A stretch of DNA of 32,449 nucleotides, from NCBI GenBank assembly GCA_011170285.1, contig DUEE01000011.1, positions 1 to 32,449 of the forward strand. Direction: 5' to 3'. A program made the translations under genes and the position numbers. Below are positions 1-7,766 of the stretch, in pieces. Below the pieces are notes generated by a model. That model was not told the DNA's origin and searched no databases. It worked only from the letters and a program-made list of their open reading frames with translations. The stretch is from Dehalococcoidia bacterium. GTDB lineage: Bacteria > Chloroflexota > Dehalococcoidia > Dehalococcoidales > W498. Every line of letters starts with the position of its first letter. Within the stretch, counting starts at the first letter, position 1.

Positions 1-1
1 C

Positions 2-673
2 ACTACCTACTACTTTCGAGCCAAGGCTGTTGGTGATAGCAACAGCTATGGCTTAGATAAGAGCTTCATCACTTCTCAGGTTGGAGAAGTTGTAGTTAAC
101 ATTGGGCCAAGCAGCCAGAGGGTTCCGGCGGGTGGTAGCTTCAGTGTTGATGTTGAAGTGGACTCGAGAGGTATTCCCATAACAGAGTGTGATGTGACGG
201 TGACCTTCGACCCTCACCTCGCAGCGACTGTCCTAACTGGAGCTGATCTGCTGGGTACTGACGGCTTAGATGCACTATACCTCCCAACAATAGATGTAGG
301 TGAGGTTTTTTATGGAGGAGACAAGATAGATGGACCTATGGCCGTGAACGGTGATTTCGTGACCATCGATTTCAATGTTGACCCTGATGCCACTGGCGCT
401 TATGACCTAATTATTGCTGCTACCATTATGGATTCGAATGGAGACCCCATCGTCGTGGTTGATAATGACGGTCAGGTAAACATAGGAACCATCGGCAGAA
501 AAGGCGATTTTGACAGGGACGGCGATATTGACTTTTTTGACTTTGTCCGGTTTGCTGATGCCTATGGCTGTGAGACAAGAGGCCCTAACTACAATGCCGT
601 TGGTGACTTCAACGATGATGGTTATATTGACTTTTTTGACTTTGTCGACTTCGCCGATGTTTACGGCACATAG
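2..673 (+). CDS. Secreted cohesin/dockerin-like protein, 3' part (5' end outside window)
   Basis: The frame is open from base 2, so the gene begins before the window; the GTG at 158 is internal. The visible 223 residues begin with what looks like the last strand of a fibronectin-III-type domain (ending YYFRAKAVGDS...), then a beta-rich cohesin-like domain (about residues 30-155), then a dockerin-like pair of calcium loops at the C-terminus (GDFDRDGDIDFFDF and GDFNDDGYIDFFDF). The two loops are near copies at DNA level too, sharing a stretch of over 20 identical bases. Dockerin modules bind cohesin modules and calcium outside the cell, in cellulosomes and in many non-cellulolytic bacteria and archaea. 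Having both types on one chain suggests homotypic or chained surface assembly. Domain calls are by eye; the cohesin call is the weaker one. Confidence 0.72.
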   Translation, partial: TTYYFRAKAVGDSNSYGLDKSFITSQVGEVVVNIGPSSQRVPAGGSFSVDVEVDSRGIPITECDVTVTFDPHLAATVLTGADLLGTDGLDALYLPTIDVGEVFYGGDKIDGPMAVNGDFVTIDFNVDPDATGAYDLIIAATIMDSNGDPIVVVDNDGQVNIGTIGRKGDFDRDGDIDFFDFVRFADAYGCETRGPNYNAVGDFNDDGYIDFFDFVDFADVYGT

Positions 674-1068
674 GCAGGGAATAGCTTAAGAACAACGACC
701 AAGTAACAGTTTTATGCATTCCGGCTTTGAGTTAGCCCCAAAACCGACTATCATCTGTCATAGCCATTGGTTCGAGCTCACTCGTGTTATTCCTACCGTT
801 CTTTTACCAGCATCGGTATCCCAGGCTTGACTCCGTTAAGAAGAATCCCGTTTTGCAATGAATTGTTCTCAACGAATGTCTTCTCACAAGTTGCCCCAAG
901 TTGCGTAGTGCTATCTTTGTAGCCGATGTTTCTATTGCTTTAAGGCGAGCATGATAAGAATTACTTGACACCTAGGTTATCAAGTAGATTGAATTCTGTA
1001 TCACTTTGAAAACCAGCGATTGGGGTGTTATTATAACCATATTAGTAGTATGTGAATTTCGAGCTTAA
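674..1068. other. Intergenic stretch, no gene seen
   Basis: This 395-base gap has no convincing reading frame and no recognisable RNA gene. A TTGACA at 965-970 followed 18 bases later by TTGAAT is a possible weak promoter for the membrane-protein group that starts at 1069. Nothing else is evident. Confidence 0.4.
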
Positions 1069-1629
1069 ATGAGTTTATTTAGCTATAAATGGTGGATTTT
1101 CATTGCTATTTTCTTATTCGGCGCTGGTCTGATATTCGGTTTTGTTTCCCCAACTGGTATCATTGGCCTTCCGGCTGAAGACATGGCTGCCTTTGAAGAG
1201 CTTAGCCAATTCTTAGCCTCACTTCCGCTCGCTCTCATTGTGCTATTAATTTTTATTAAGAATGCCTCAGTTCTGCTGATAAGCTTCGTTCTCAGCCCAA
1301 TGTTTTGTTTGGTACCTATTCTGGCTCTAACTGTTAATGGCTGGGTGATAGCATTTGTGTCAGCCACAGTAATCCAGGAAGAATCCCTTGGTTATTTATT
1401 AGCTGGTTTGCTTCCCCACGGCATTTTTGAGCTCCCGGCTTTTATCCTGGGTGAAGCAGCCGCCCTTAGCTTCGGCGCAATGGCAATAGTAGCCCTATTC
1501 AGAAGAGACAGGAGAAATCTATTATTGCCTAACCTAAAACGGAATTTTAAGTATCTTATGATAGCCCTTGCCTTGCTTCTGCCAGCGGCTATCATTGAAA
1601 CATTTGTTACGCCATTACTGCTAACCTGA
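1069..1629 (+). CDS. SpoIIM-like integral membrane protein (stage II sporulation protein M family)
   Basis: This 186-residue polytopic membrane protein has about five hydrophobic segments. The segment around residues 115-140 (LLPHGIFELPAFILGEAAAL) is the signature of the SpoIIM/DUF95 family, with the conserved HG.FE.PA core. In Bacillus, SpoIIM works with SpoIID and SpoIIP in peptidoglycan remodelling during engulfment, but the family is widespread in non-sporulating bacteria and archaea, where its role is unclear. Nothing else here suggests sporulation. It is followed after 25 bases by another membrane protein, and that one overlaps an exported transglutaminase-like protein, so the three probably form one operon for an envelope function. 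No strong Shine-Dalgarno precedes the ATG. Confidence 0.8.
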   Translation: MSLFSYKWWIFIAIFLFGAGLIFGFVSPTGIIGLPAEDMAAFEELSQFLASLPLALIVLLIFIKNASVLLISFVLSPMFCLVPILALTVNGWVIAFVSATVIQEESLGYLLAGLLPHGIFELPAFILGEAAALSFGAMAIVALFRRDRRNLLLPNLKRNFKYLMIALALLLPAAIIETFVTPLLLT

Positions 1630-1654
1630 TTGTGGACAAAAAGGAGGGTATTTA

Positions 1655-2140
1655 ATGCAAGAGCTAGGTTTAGTCATCCCTTACTGGGTAATTGTTTTAA
1701 TATGGCTGGTTAAAGTTATATTGCTGGCACTTATCTCCATTCTTCTGGCATGGCTGGGGATTAGGGTACTGGATGCTCTTACCCCTCATATTCATCAACG
1801 CCAGCGCATTGGGGAGAGCCCCGTTGCTACCGGATTATTCATCGCTGGTTTTTTTATTCTGGTTGGTCTGGTCATTCACGGTGCTATTACCGCGCTGACT
1901 GCGGTTACAGTCCCAATATTAGGCTACATCTTTGATTTTAGAACCTGGGGATTATTAGCTTTAAGCTTTGTGATAAGCCTGCTTGTCGGGATTGCCCTTT
2001 TCCATATTGCTGATAAACTAACCCCCAGGATACCATTTTTAAGTGTTAACAAGAGTCCGGTAGCAGTAGGCGTTTATGTTTTTGGCTATCTCATTTTCTT
2101 TGGTCTTATTCTTCATGCCGCCCTAACAGCACCGCTATGA
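1655..2140 (+). CDS. Small integral membrane protein, DUF350-like
   Basis: This 161-residue protein is almost entirely hydrophobic, with about four to five membrane segments. It has an internal duplication: each half carries a short polar loop of the type (G/N)xSPVA followed by a glycine-rich helix (residues about 55-75 and 132-158). That pattern fits the DUF350 family, but the assignment is by pattern only. A good Shine-Dalgarno (AAGGAGGG, about 1641) precedes the ATG. Its stop codon overlaps the start of the next gene (ATGA at 2137-2140), indicating translational coupling with the transglutaminase-like protein. Function unknown. Confidence 0.65.
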   Translation: MQELGLVIPYWVIVLIWLVKVILLALISILLAWLGIRVLDALTPHIHQRQRIGESPVATGLFIAGFFILVGLVIHGAITALTAVTVPILGYIFDFRTWGLLALSFVISLLVGIALFHIADKLTPRIPFLSVNKSPVAVGVYVFGYLIFFGLILHAALTAPL

Positions 2141-2970
2141 ACAGAATTAAGGTTTTACTAAGCCTAATATTTGTGCTGGTAGTCGGACTGACCACTACTG
2201 GTTATGTGTTAGCCACGCCATCAGGAAATCTGGAGACGAGAAATGGTGATGTATTTGATGACTGGGAAATATGTAGAACCAGAGCCTTTGGTGAAGACGG
2301 TTTTTATCAAATATCTGGGACAACTTTCTGTCCGGTTATAGCCTTTGAGAGTTTGGCGGAGAATGCTGATCTAGCCTATAGTCTGGGTGAGCGGATTGCC
2401 GAAAAATATCCCGACTCATTGCCGAGGGCAAAGCAGGTATTTCATTTTGTCCGGGACGGGGTAAAATATACCCCTGATATAGACCAATTCAAATATGAAG
2501 AGTTTGCCCAGAATGCCGATGAGCTGGCAGGTACTATTGTTGACAAAGGGATTGGTTACGGTGATTGCGAAGATAGTGCTGTACTACTGGCGGTTATGTA
2601 TAAGGGTGCCGGCTACCGCTCGGCTATAGTGCTTGGCGAAGGTCATACCGCAGTGCTGGTCTATCTACCTGACTATAATAAGGCAACCGTATTTTTTGAG
2701 CTGGAGGGTGAGCCAGGCTGGGTCTGGGCTGAGGCAACGGGTAAGAATAACCCTTTGGGGTGGGTGCCCAAGGACTTTATTGGCGTCAAGCTGGCGGCAT
2801 ACGAAATAAAAGCGGACACCATAGCCGCGGCAGAACCGCCGGCTGAACCCTCAACTGCTATTACCACCACCGGTAAAACCACCTCATCCCAGCCCTTTCC
2901 ATTTTTCAGCATAATTCTCTTGTTGTGGTTCCTGCCTTTATTTAGAAGACGGCGCCGCCGTGCTCGATAA
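2137..2970 (+). CDS. Exported transglutaminase-like protein with C-terminal membrane anchor
   Basis: The 277-residue product starts with a signal peptide (hydrophobic run about residues 5-26). The central domain is transglutaminase/protease-like: GYGDCEDSA places the catalytic cysteine at 144, GEGHTAVLVY gives the histidine at 170, and WVWAEATG gives the third acidic residue near 199. This triad is typical of the bacterial transglutaminase-like superfamily, which acts as cysteine proteases, peptide N-glycanases or cross-linkers. A low-complexity linker (Thr/Ser/Pro) leads to one membrane helix (about 254-268) and a tail of six arginines, so the catalytic domain is displayed outside the cell. 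The layout of linker, helix and basic tail recalls sorting signals, but no known sortase motif is present. Start chosen by ATGA overlap with the upstream gene. Confidence 0.8.
   Translation: MNRIKVLLSLIFVLVVGLTTTGYVLATPSGNLETRNGDVFDDWEICRTRAFGEDGFYQISGTTFCPVIAFESLAENADLAYSLGERIAEKYPDSLPRAKQVFHFVRDGVKYTPDIDQFKYEEFAQNADELAGTIVDKGIGYGDCEDSAVLLAVMYKGAGYRSAIVLGEGHTAVLVYLPDYNKATVFFELEGEPGWVWAEATGKNNPLGWVPKDFIGVKLAAYEIKADTIAAAEPPAEPSTAITTTGKTTSSQPFPFFSIILLLWFLPLFRRRRRRAR
2878..2894 (+). repeat. 17-bp direct repeat, left copy (pair with 3716-3732)
   Basis: ACCACCTCATCCCAGCC occurs here, inside the linker-coding end of the transglutaminase-like gene, and again identically at 3716-3732 just after the toxin gene. 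The following bases are also loosely similar. The pair brackets the toxin-antitoxin module. Confidence 0.7.
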
Positions 2971-3002
2971 TGCAAGTGAACGATGCGCTAGATTGTGCAA
3001 TA

Positions 3003-3032
3003 TTGCCTATATTTGCCTCTATGTGCTAGAAT
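3003..3032 (+). promoter_or_regulatory. Probable promoter of the toxin-antitoxin operon
   Basis: TTGCCT (3003-3008) and TAGAAT (3027-3032) are separated by 18 bases, about 45 bases upstream of the antitoxin start. The spacer holds a second TTGCCT, giving two tandem TTGCCT-type words that could be an operator for the HTH antitoxin. Inferred from sequence only. Confidence 0.4.
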
Positions 3033-3077
3033 AGTCTTGATAGTAGTTAGTGTTATTCTTCATAGGAGGTGTGCCGC

Positions 3078-3359
3078 ATGGTAATAGCCAAAGAATGGTT
3101 CACCATACAAGAAGCCGCTGAATATCTATGTGTTTCCAGGAGGACCATTTATAAATTAACTCAGGAGGGTAGACTACCTGCATTTCGCATCGGTCGGGAG
3201 CGTCACCGCCGATTTCGCAAGGAAGACTTGGACAAAGTGCCCCGACTAGGTGAAGACACTAAAAACTTGGGGGCGCTTCTGACGCTAACAGCAACAGCCG
3301 ATCCGGTGCTAGCCGAACTCTGGGACAACGAAAAGGACGCTGCCTATGACTGGGTATAG
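3078..3359 (+). CDS. Excisionase-family HTH protein, probable antitoxin
   Basis: This 93-residue protein has an N-terminal MerR/AlpA-type winged helix (HTH_17): WFTIQEAAEYLCVSRRTIYKLTQEGRLPAFRIGRE then RRFRKEDLDK, ending about residue 55. An acidic C-terminal tail (about residues 60-93, ending with several Asp/Glu and Trp) would suit toxin binding. The ATG at 3078 is preferred over the GTG at 3069 because AGGAGG (3064-3069) lies eight bases before it and overlaps the GTG. The gene overlaps the MazF/PemK gene by 14 bases, the usual antitoxin-first arrangement. Excisionase-type HTH proteins paired with PemK/MazF toxins are a known association in Chloroflexi and other phyla. Autorepression at the promoter above is likely but inferred. 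Confidence 0.8.
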   Translation: MVIAKEWFTIQEAAEYLCVSRRTIYKLTQEGRLPAFRIGRERHRRFRKEDLDKVPRLGEDTKNLGALLTLTATADPVLAELWDNEKDAAYDWV

Positions 3360-3711
3360 ACGAGGAGATGTGGTCTTAGTCGGTTTTGTATTCACCGACG
3401 AGACTGGAGTTAGACAACGACCGGCAGTGATAATAAGCTCTGATGCTTACTATCGTGGGCGAGATGAGGTCATCATTGCAGCTATTACTAGCCGAACGGA
3501 TAGAGTATTGGTAGGCGACCACCTGATTAGTGACTGGCGCCAAGCCGGATTACTTTTCCCCTCTGTGGCGACTGGAATTATTAGAACTATGAAACGGGGT
3601 ATGATAGCCCGAAAGCTTGGGGCTATGCCTCGAGCTGATATGGGAATCATAAATGGGAAATTGCGAATGACATTAGATTTGGGCACAACGGAAGCCTCGG
3701 AGACTGGCTAG
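3346..3711 (+). CDS. MazF/PemK-family endoribonuclease toxin
   Basis: This 121-residue protein has the MazF/PemK fold signature: N-terminal YRRGDVVLVGFVFTDETG.RQRPAVIIS (beta-1 to beta-3 with the conserved RPAVIIS), then a TSR motif in AAITSRTD and GLLFPSVATGI.RT. Family members cut mRNA at short sequence motifs and are neutralised by the antitoxin from the gene just upstream. Length is normal for the family (110-120). The start overlaps the antitoxin stop and has no clear Shine-Dalgarno of its own, so translation is probably coupled to the antitoxin. The module lies between copies of a 17-bp direct repeat and next to an hsdS remnant. Confidence 0.88.
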   Translation: MTGYRRGDVVLVGFVFTDETGVRQRPAVIISSDAYYRGRDEVIIAAITSRTDRVLVGDHLISDWRQAGLLFPSVATGIIRTMKRGMIARKLGAMPRADMGIINGKLRMTLDLGTTEASETG

Positions 3712-3715
3712 CAAG

Positions 3716-3732
3716 ACCACCTCATCCCAGCC
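3716..3732 (+). repeat. 17-bp direct repeat, right copy
   Basis: Identical to 2878-2894. It lies five bases after the toxin stop codon and before the hsdS remnant. Confidence 0.7.
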
Positions 3733-3756
3733 TATTTCATTCATCTCAGAGGGCGA

Positions 3757-4023
3757 GTGGTGCTAATTTTGGCTTTGAGGAGAAGCTCTGGCAGGCAGCG
3801 AGTAGATACTGGTTGCTTTAACTACTATTGGTTGGCTGTCCCACCAAAATCGGTCGCTGAACTATTCGCTCGCAAAGTAGAGCCTTGGTTTCAGATGATG
3901 AAGGCTTATAATGATGATGAATCCCATATGCTTGCTACCATCCGCGATGCTCTGTTGCCAAAGTCAGTATCCGGTGAGATAGGGGTAAAGGATGCTGAGA
4001 AGTTTGTGGAGAAGGCGATATGA
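3757..4023 (+). pseudogene. Remnant of type I restriction specificity subunit (hsdS C-terminus)
   Basis: The last 60 or so codons read like the conserved C-terminal end of HsdS: VPPKSVAELFARKVEPWF followed by LATIRDALLPKSVSGEIGV and KDAEKFVE. In intact HsdS (about 400 residues) this part follows the second target-recognition domain. Here both recognition domains are missing, and no hsdM or hsdR is nearby, so this is a relic of a type I restriction-modification locus. The frame runs from a GTG at 3757 and ends in an ATGA overlap with the DUF3800 gene, so it may still be translated and serve as a leader for that gene. Alternatively it could be a short independent coiled-coil protein; the match to the HsdS tail makes a remnant more likely. 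Confidence 0.7.
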
Positions 4024-4730
4024 ACCTGATTTACAACATATATTGTGATGAAAGTTGCCACCTGGAACATGACCACCAACCGGTTATGGTCCTGGGTGCG
4101 GTATGGTGCCCGCTGGAGAAATCGCGCCAAATAGCGGTACACATTCGTGAAATCAAGACAAGTCATGGGCTCTCCCCAAAATTCGAAAGCAAGTGGACCA
4201 AAGTTTCACAGGGACAACAAGCGTTCTACTTGGACTTAATTGATTACTTTTTTGATAATGACGACCTGCATTTTCGTGCGCTTGTCGTACAGGACAAATC
4301 CAAGCTGCAACATGAACTTTACGAGCAGACACACGATACATGGTATTACAAGATGTATTTCGAAATGCTTAAGGTAATACTTGATCCTCAAAGATGCTAC
4401 CGAATCTATGTTGATATCAAAGACACCCGCAGTGCTGCAAAGATAAACAAGCTTCAAGATGTACTATGTAATAATGTATATGATTTCCAGCGAAAAATCA
4501 TCGAGCGGGTGCAGACTGTACGCTCCCACGAGGTGGAGATATTGCAACTTACCGATATGCTTATTGGTGCTGTGTCGTATGTTAACCGCGGGCTTCACAT
4601 GAATGCAGCCAAGCTCGCCGTGGTCCAACGGATGAGAGAACATTCAGGTTATAGCCTTACAAAAACCACTTTATTAAAGGAGAGCAAGGTTAATCTTTTC
4701 ATGTGGCAAGCGACGGAGAGGCAGGCATGA
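4020..4730 (+). CDS. DUF3800 domain protein
   Basis: This 236-residue protein has the features of DUF3800: an N-terminal strand with an Asp-Glu pair (IYCDESCH, D10-E11), then VMVLGAVWCP, and near the C-terminus VEILQLTDMLIGAVSY, where the Gln-Leu-x-Asp motif supplies a further acidic residue. The domain is thought to adopt an RNase H-like fold and is common in defence islands and next to mobile elements; its biochemical activity is not established to my knowledge. The start codon overlaps the stop of the hsdS remnant (ATGA), and its own stop overlaps the next gene in the same way, so the pair 4020-5236 is probably one functional unit. Confidence 0.82.
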   Translation: MNLIYNIYCDESCHLEHDHQPVMVLGAVWCPLEKSRQIAVHIREIKTSHGLSPKFESKWTKVSQGQQAFYLDLIDYFFDNDDLHFRALVVQDKSKLQHELYEQTHDTWYYKMYFEMLKVILDPQRCYRIYVDIKDTRSAAKINKLQDVLCNNVYDFQRKIIERVQTVRSHEVEILQLTDMLIGAVSYVNRGLHMNAAKLAVVQRMREHSGYSLTKTTLLKESKVNLFMWQATERQA

Positions 4731-5236
4731 CGAAGCCCTCTTGGTTACCGGACGCACTGAAATATAGTGATTTCAACGGAGACTGGGATAAGTTCATAGT
4801 GGCTGTATATGAAATATTTGACCATGATTTTAAGCAATCTAGCCCCAAATACCAGGGTTACCCGATAACATATGATTCCAGAATAGAGGATGGTAAAGAA
4901 GCAGTATTTTGGCATATTATCCAGACAATTGATATCAAATCTAGAGGCAAGGTGCCAGATTTGAGACGGTGTGAACGCATACCATGGCCCAGACCAATGA
5001 TAGAACATCCTACTGATAGTGCCGTCTCAATATGGAAGAACGAGCGGCCCAGAAAAAAAGGAGCTAGACAGACTAGAGTTCTAATATGGCTAGAGGACTT
5101 GGATTATATAGTGGTATTAGCTGAGATGCAGAGGGTAATGATTCTGGTTACAGCCTATTGTACAGATATCAAATGGCAACGTGAAAAACTTAGGAAGGAA
5201 AGAGAGCGGTACTTGGAAATGCAAAAACCGCCCTGA
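4727..5236 (+). CDS. Conserved partner of DUF3800 protein, possibly a nuclease toxin
   Basis: This 169-residue protein starts at the ATG that overlaps the DUF3800 stop (ATGA at 4727-4730); a GTG at 4703 would give eight more residues but lacks support. Visible motifs are WLPDALKYSDFNGDWDKFI at the N-terminus, a central DLRRCERIPWPRPMIEH, and a C-terminal pair of strands (RVLIWLEDLDYIVVLAE... ILVTAYC) followed by a charged helix. The arginine-rich central motif followed by an antiparallel sheet resembles small RelE/barnase-like (BECR-fold) phage-type nucleases, and similar proteins next to DUF3800 are familiar to me, but I cannot name a family with certainty. A toxin or defence-effector role is an inference from fold and neighbours. 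Confidence 0.6.
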   Translation: MTKPSWLPDALKYSDFNGDWDKFIVAVYEIFDHDFKQSSPKYQGYPITYDSRIEDGKEAVFWHIIQTIDIKSRGKVPDLRRCERIPWPRPMIEHPTDSAVSIWKNERPRKKGARQTRVLIWLEDLDYIVVLAEMQRVMILVTAYCTDIKWQREKLRKERERYLEMQKPP

Positions 5237-5439
5237 TGGACGGCCTCAGTACTCCTTCTACACTTGGCAGATGAGTTATTATTATGATAATACACTTGTT
5301 TAACTTTTGTCAATACCCTGTACTGGTTCATTTGATTGCGTCAATATGTGATTTAGCACGAAAATAGGGGAATCACCCTCTCCATACCTCACCACCGAGA
5401 TTGATTCAGCACTTTGTGCTTCACGATGACAAGAGGGGT

Positions 5440-5521
5440 GCCCCACCACCGAGATTGCCACTTCCTTTATCCTTTACCCTTCCTATGAAGGGTTCACCAA
5501 AGGGTGAAGGACTCGTAATGA
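5440..5521 (+). repeat. Palindromic intergenic repeat (GAGATTGCCAC family)
   Basis: The unit begins CCACCACCGAGATTGCCAC, contains CCTTTACCC/GAAGGG and TTCACC/GGGTGAA arms, and ends near CGTAATGAC. The same order of words is seen at 14870-14933 and 18706-18753. It corresponds to one arm of the TCATTGCGAG...GAAGCAATCTC repeat in reverse orientation. Confidence 0.65.
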
Positions 5522-5593
5522 CATTAAGGGGTGCCCCGCTAATGACAGGGCAAGGAACAATGTATCACCAAGATATTGAACGAGTACAGTTGC

Positions 5594-5623
5594 TTGCCCT
5601 GTCTGCGAACTATGGATTATAAT
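5594..5623 (+). promoter_or_regulatory. Probable promoter of the EF-G-like gene
   Basis: TTGCCC (5594-5599) and a perfect TATAAT (5618-5623) are separated by 18 bases, 37 bases upstream of the ATG at 5661. Confidence 0.5.
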
Positions 5624-5660
5624 ATCAGCGGAATAAGCTAAAAGAGGGTAGGTAAAGTAG

Positions 5661-7724
5661 ATGGAGCAATATGGACTAGAGAATATTCGCAATCTTGTTT
5701 TACTGTCTCATTGCGGTGCCGGCAAGACATCGCTATCAGAAGCAATTCTGTTTACTGCTGGAGCAATCAGCCGATTGTGCAAGGTTGACGATGGGGCTAC
5801 TACCTCAGACTATGACCCGGAGGAAGCAAAGCGCAAGATTAGTATTAACTTAACTATGCTCCCCTGTTACTGGCAGGGAGCTAAGATTAACCTTATTGAT
5901 GCCCCTGGTTATTCCGATTTTGTTGGTGAGGTTAAGTCGGCGATACGGGTTAGTGAAGGGGCAGTAATTGTGGTCTGTGCTGCCTCTGGTGTTGAAGTTG
6001 GCACTGAACAGGTGTGGGCATATAGCGAGGAAGCTAACCTATCTCGTATTATATTGGTTAATAAGATGGACCGTGAGAATGCTAATTTCTACCGGACCGT
6101 AGATGAACTTCAAACAAGGTTTGGCTCTAGATGCCTCCCAGTGCAGTTACCCATAGGTTCTCACCACGATTTCCAGGGGATAGTTGACCTGCTATCAATG
6201 AAAGCCTATATCGGGTCCAAAGCTGAGGAGGCTGAGATACCTCAATCAGTGCAAACCCAAGCTGATTCATTCCGGGAGAAGCTGATAGAGGCAATAGCTG
6301 AAGTTGATGATAGGCTCATTGAGAAGTATCTGGGTGGTGAGGAGTTCAGCCTGGAGGAATTAAGCGATGGTTTACGGCAGGCAACAATAAGTAACCGGAT
6401 TGTCCCTATTCTAGCTGGCTCTGCTCTGCAAAATGTAGGGGTTAACTGGTTAATGGATGCCATATATAATTATCTGCCGTTGCCTAAGGAGCGAGAGGTA
6501 ATTATAGCTGACGACTCAGCCAAACAAGCAGTTGAGCCTAGTCAGGATGCTCCGTTAGCGGCTTTGGTGTTTAAGACTAGTGCTGACCCCTATGTCGGTA
6601 AGCTTACCTACTTTCGGGTTTACAATGGTGTTATTGATAGTAATTCTCAGGTGTGGAATGCTATCCAGGGTGAGATAGAGCGTATAGGTCAGCTATTTGT
6701 TTTGAGAGGTAAGACCCAGGAGGCGGTATCTCAGCTCAGTGCTGGGGATATAGGGGCGGTAGCCAAATTGAGCCTAACCAGCACCGGGGATACATTGTGT
6801 AGTCGGGATAAGCCAGTGAGAATTAAGCCTATTTTATTTCCTGAGCCGGTTTTTAATGCGGCGGTGTATCCTAAGACTAAGGCTGACTTGGATAAGCTAG
6901 GAGGAGCGTTATCCAGGCTATCTGAGGAAGACCCTACTCTTCGGGTACATAGGGAGGCTGATACCAGTGAGACCATTTTATCAGGAATTGGAGAGACTCA
7001 CCTTGAGGTGACGGCAGAGAAGATGATGCGCAAGTTCGGTGTCGGTGTGGAGCTGGAAATTCCCAAGGTTCCATATAAAGAGACTATTACAGTGCCAGCC
7101 AAAGCTGAATATAAGCATAAGAAGCAAACCGGAGGGCATGGTCAATTTGGGCATGTCTTGCTCGAGCTTGAGCCCTTACCTCGTGGCAGCGGTCACGAGT
7201 TTGTTAATAAGGTAGTAGGTGGCCGTATACCAAGGAATTATATTCCGGCGGTAGAAAAGGGGGTTAATGAAGCGATTCAAGAGGGAGTTTTAGCTCGCTA
7301 CCCAGTTGTTGATATTAGGACAAAAGTCTATGATGGCAGTTTCCACCCGGTTGATTCCTCAGATATATGTTTCAAGATTGCCGGGGCGGGGGCGCTAAAG
7401 AAGGGATTATCTCAGGGGCAACCTATTCTGCTTGAACCAATAATGAATATTAGGGTAACAGTTCCTGAAGACTTCACCGGTGAAATTGTTGGTGACCTAA
7501 ATACCAAGCGAGCCCGGGTGCAGGGGATGAACCCTGAGGATGGAATCAATGTTATTGAGGCTCAGGTGCCCCTGGCTGAGGTTTTGCGCTATGCCATAGA
7601 CCTGAAATCGACAACTCAGGGCAGGGGCAGCTACACCATGGAGTTTAGCCACTACGAAGAAGTGCCGACTCACATTACCCAAAAGATTATTGCTGAAAGA
7701 CAAGCCGAGAAGGCTTCGCTTTAG
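5661..7724 (+). CDS. Elongation factor G-like translational GTPase (EF-G paralogue)
   Basis: This 687-residue protein has the full EF-G length and domain order. GTP-binding motifs are SHCGAGKTS (G1, residues about 16-24), the DYDPEEAKRKISI switch I region, DAPGYSDF (G3; canonical EF-G has DTPGHVDF), NKMD (G4) and AGSAL (G5). Domain III/IV markers are SGIGETHLEV and GGHGQFGHVLLELEP, and domain V lies at the C-terminus. The variant G1 and G3 match the EF-G-like (FusA2-type) subfamily rather than the main translocase. These paralogues are found beside a normal fusA and are linked to ribosome-associated roles or are of unknown function. It stands alone here and converges on etfA, 42 bases downstream. 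Confidence 0.88.
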   Translation: MEQYGLENIRNLVLLSHCGAGKTSLSEAILFTAGAISRLCKVDDGATTSDYDPEEAKRKISINLTMLPCYWQGAKINLIDAPGYSDFVGEVKSAIRVSEGAVIVVCAASGVEVGTEQVWAYSEEANLSRIILVNKMDRENANFYRTVDELQTRFGSRCLPVQLPIGSHHDFQGIVDLLSMKAYIGSKAEEAEIPQSVQTQADSFREKLIEAIAEVDDRLIEKYLGGEEFSLEELSDGLRQATISNRIVPILAGSALQNVGVNWLMDAIYNYLPLPKEREVIIADDSAKQAVEPSQDAPLAALVFKTSADPYVGKLTYFRVYNGVIDSNSQVWNAIQGEIERIGQLFVLRGKTQEAVSQLSAGDIGAVAKLSLTSTGDTLCSRDKPVRIKPILFPEPVFNAAVYPKTKADLDKLGGALSRLSEEDPTLRVHREADTSETILSGIGETHLEVTAEKMMRKFGVGVELEIPKVPYKETITVPAKAEYKHKKQTGGHGQFGHVLLELEPLPRGSGHEFVNKVVGGRIPRNYIPAVEKGVNEAIQEGVLARYPVVDIRTKVYDGSFHPVDSSDICFKIAGAGALKKGLSQGQPILLEPIMNIRVTVPEDFTGEIVGDLNTKRARVQGMNPEDGINVIEAQVPLAEVLRYAIDLKSTTQGRGSYTMEFSHYEEVPTHITQKIIAERQAEKASL

Positions 7725-7766
7725 TTGGGTTTATTGGTAGTGATTAGTGAGCGCTACTAACTTACT

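Larger units (their letters stand above)
5237..5660. other. Intergenic stretch with a degraded palindromic repeat
   Basis: No gene is supported. The middle (about 5440-5521) is a member of the GAGATTGCCAC...GTAATGAC repeat family also found at 14870 and 18716, with internal palindromes built on GGGTGAAGGA. Reading frames across it are made of repeat sequence. The end of the gap carries a plausible promoter for the EF-G-like gene. Confidence 0.6.

Noticed and set aside
5401-5692. Short reading frames on both strands before the EF-G-like gene
   Set aside because: They are made of palindromic repeat sequence, have no ribosome site and no protein-like composition.
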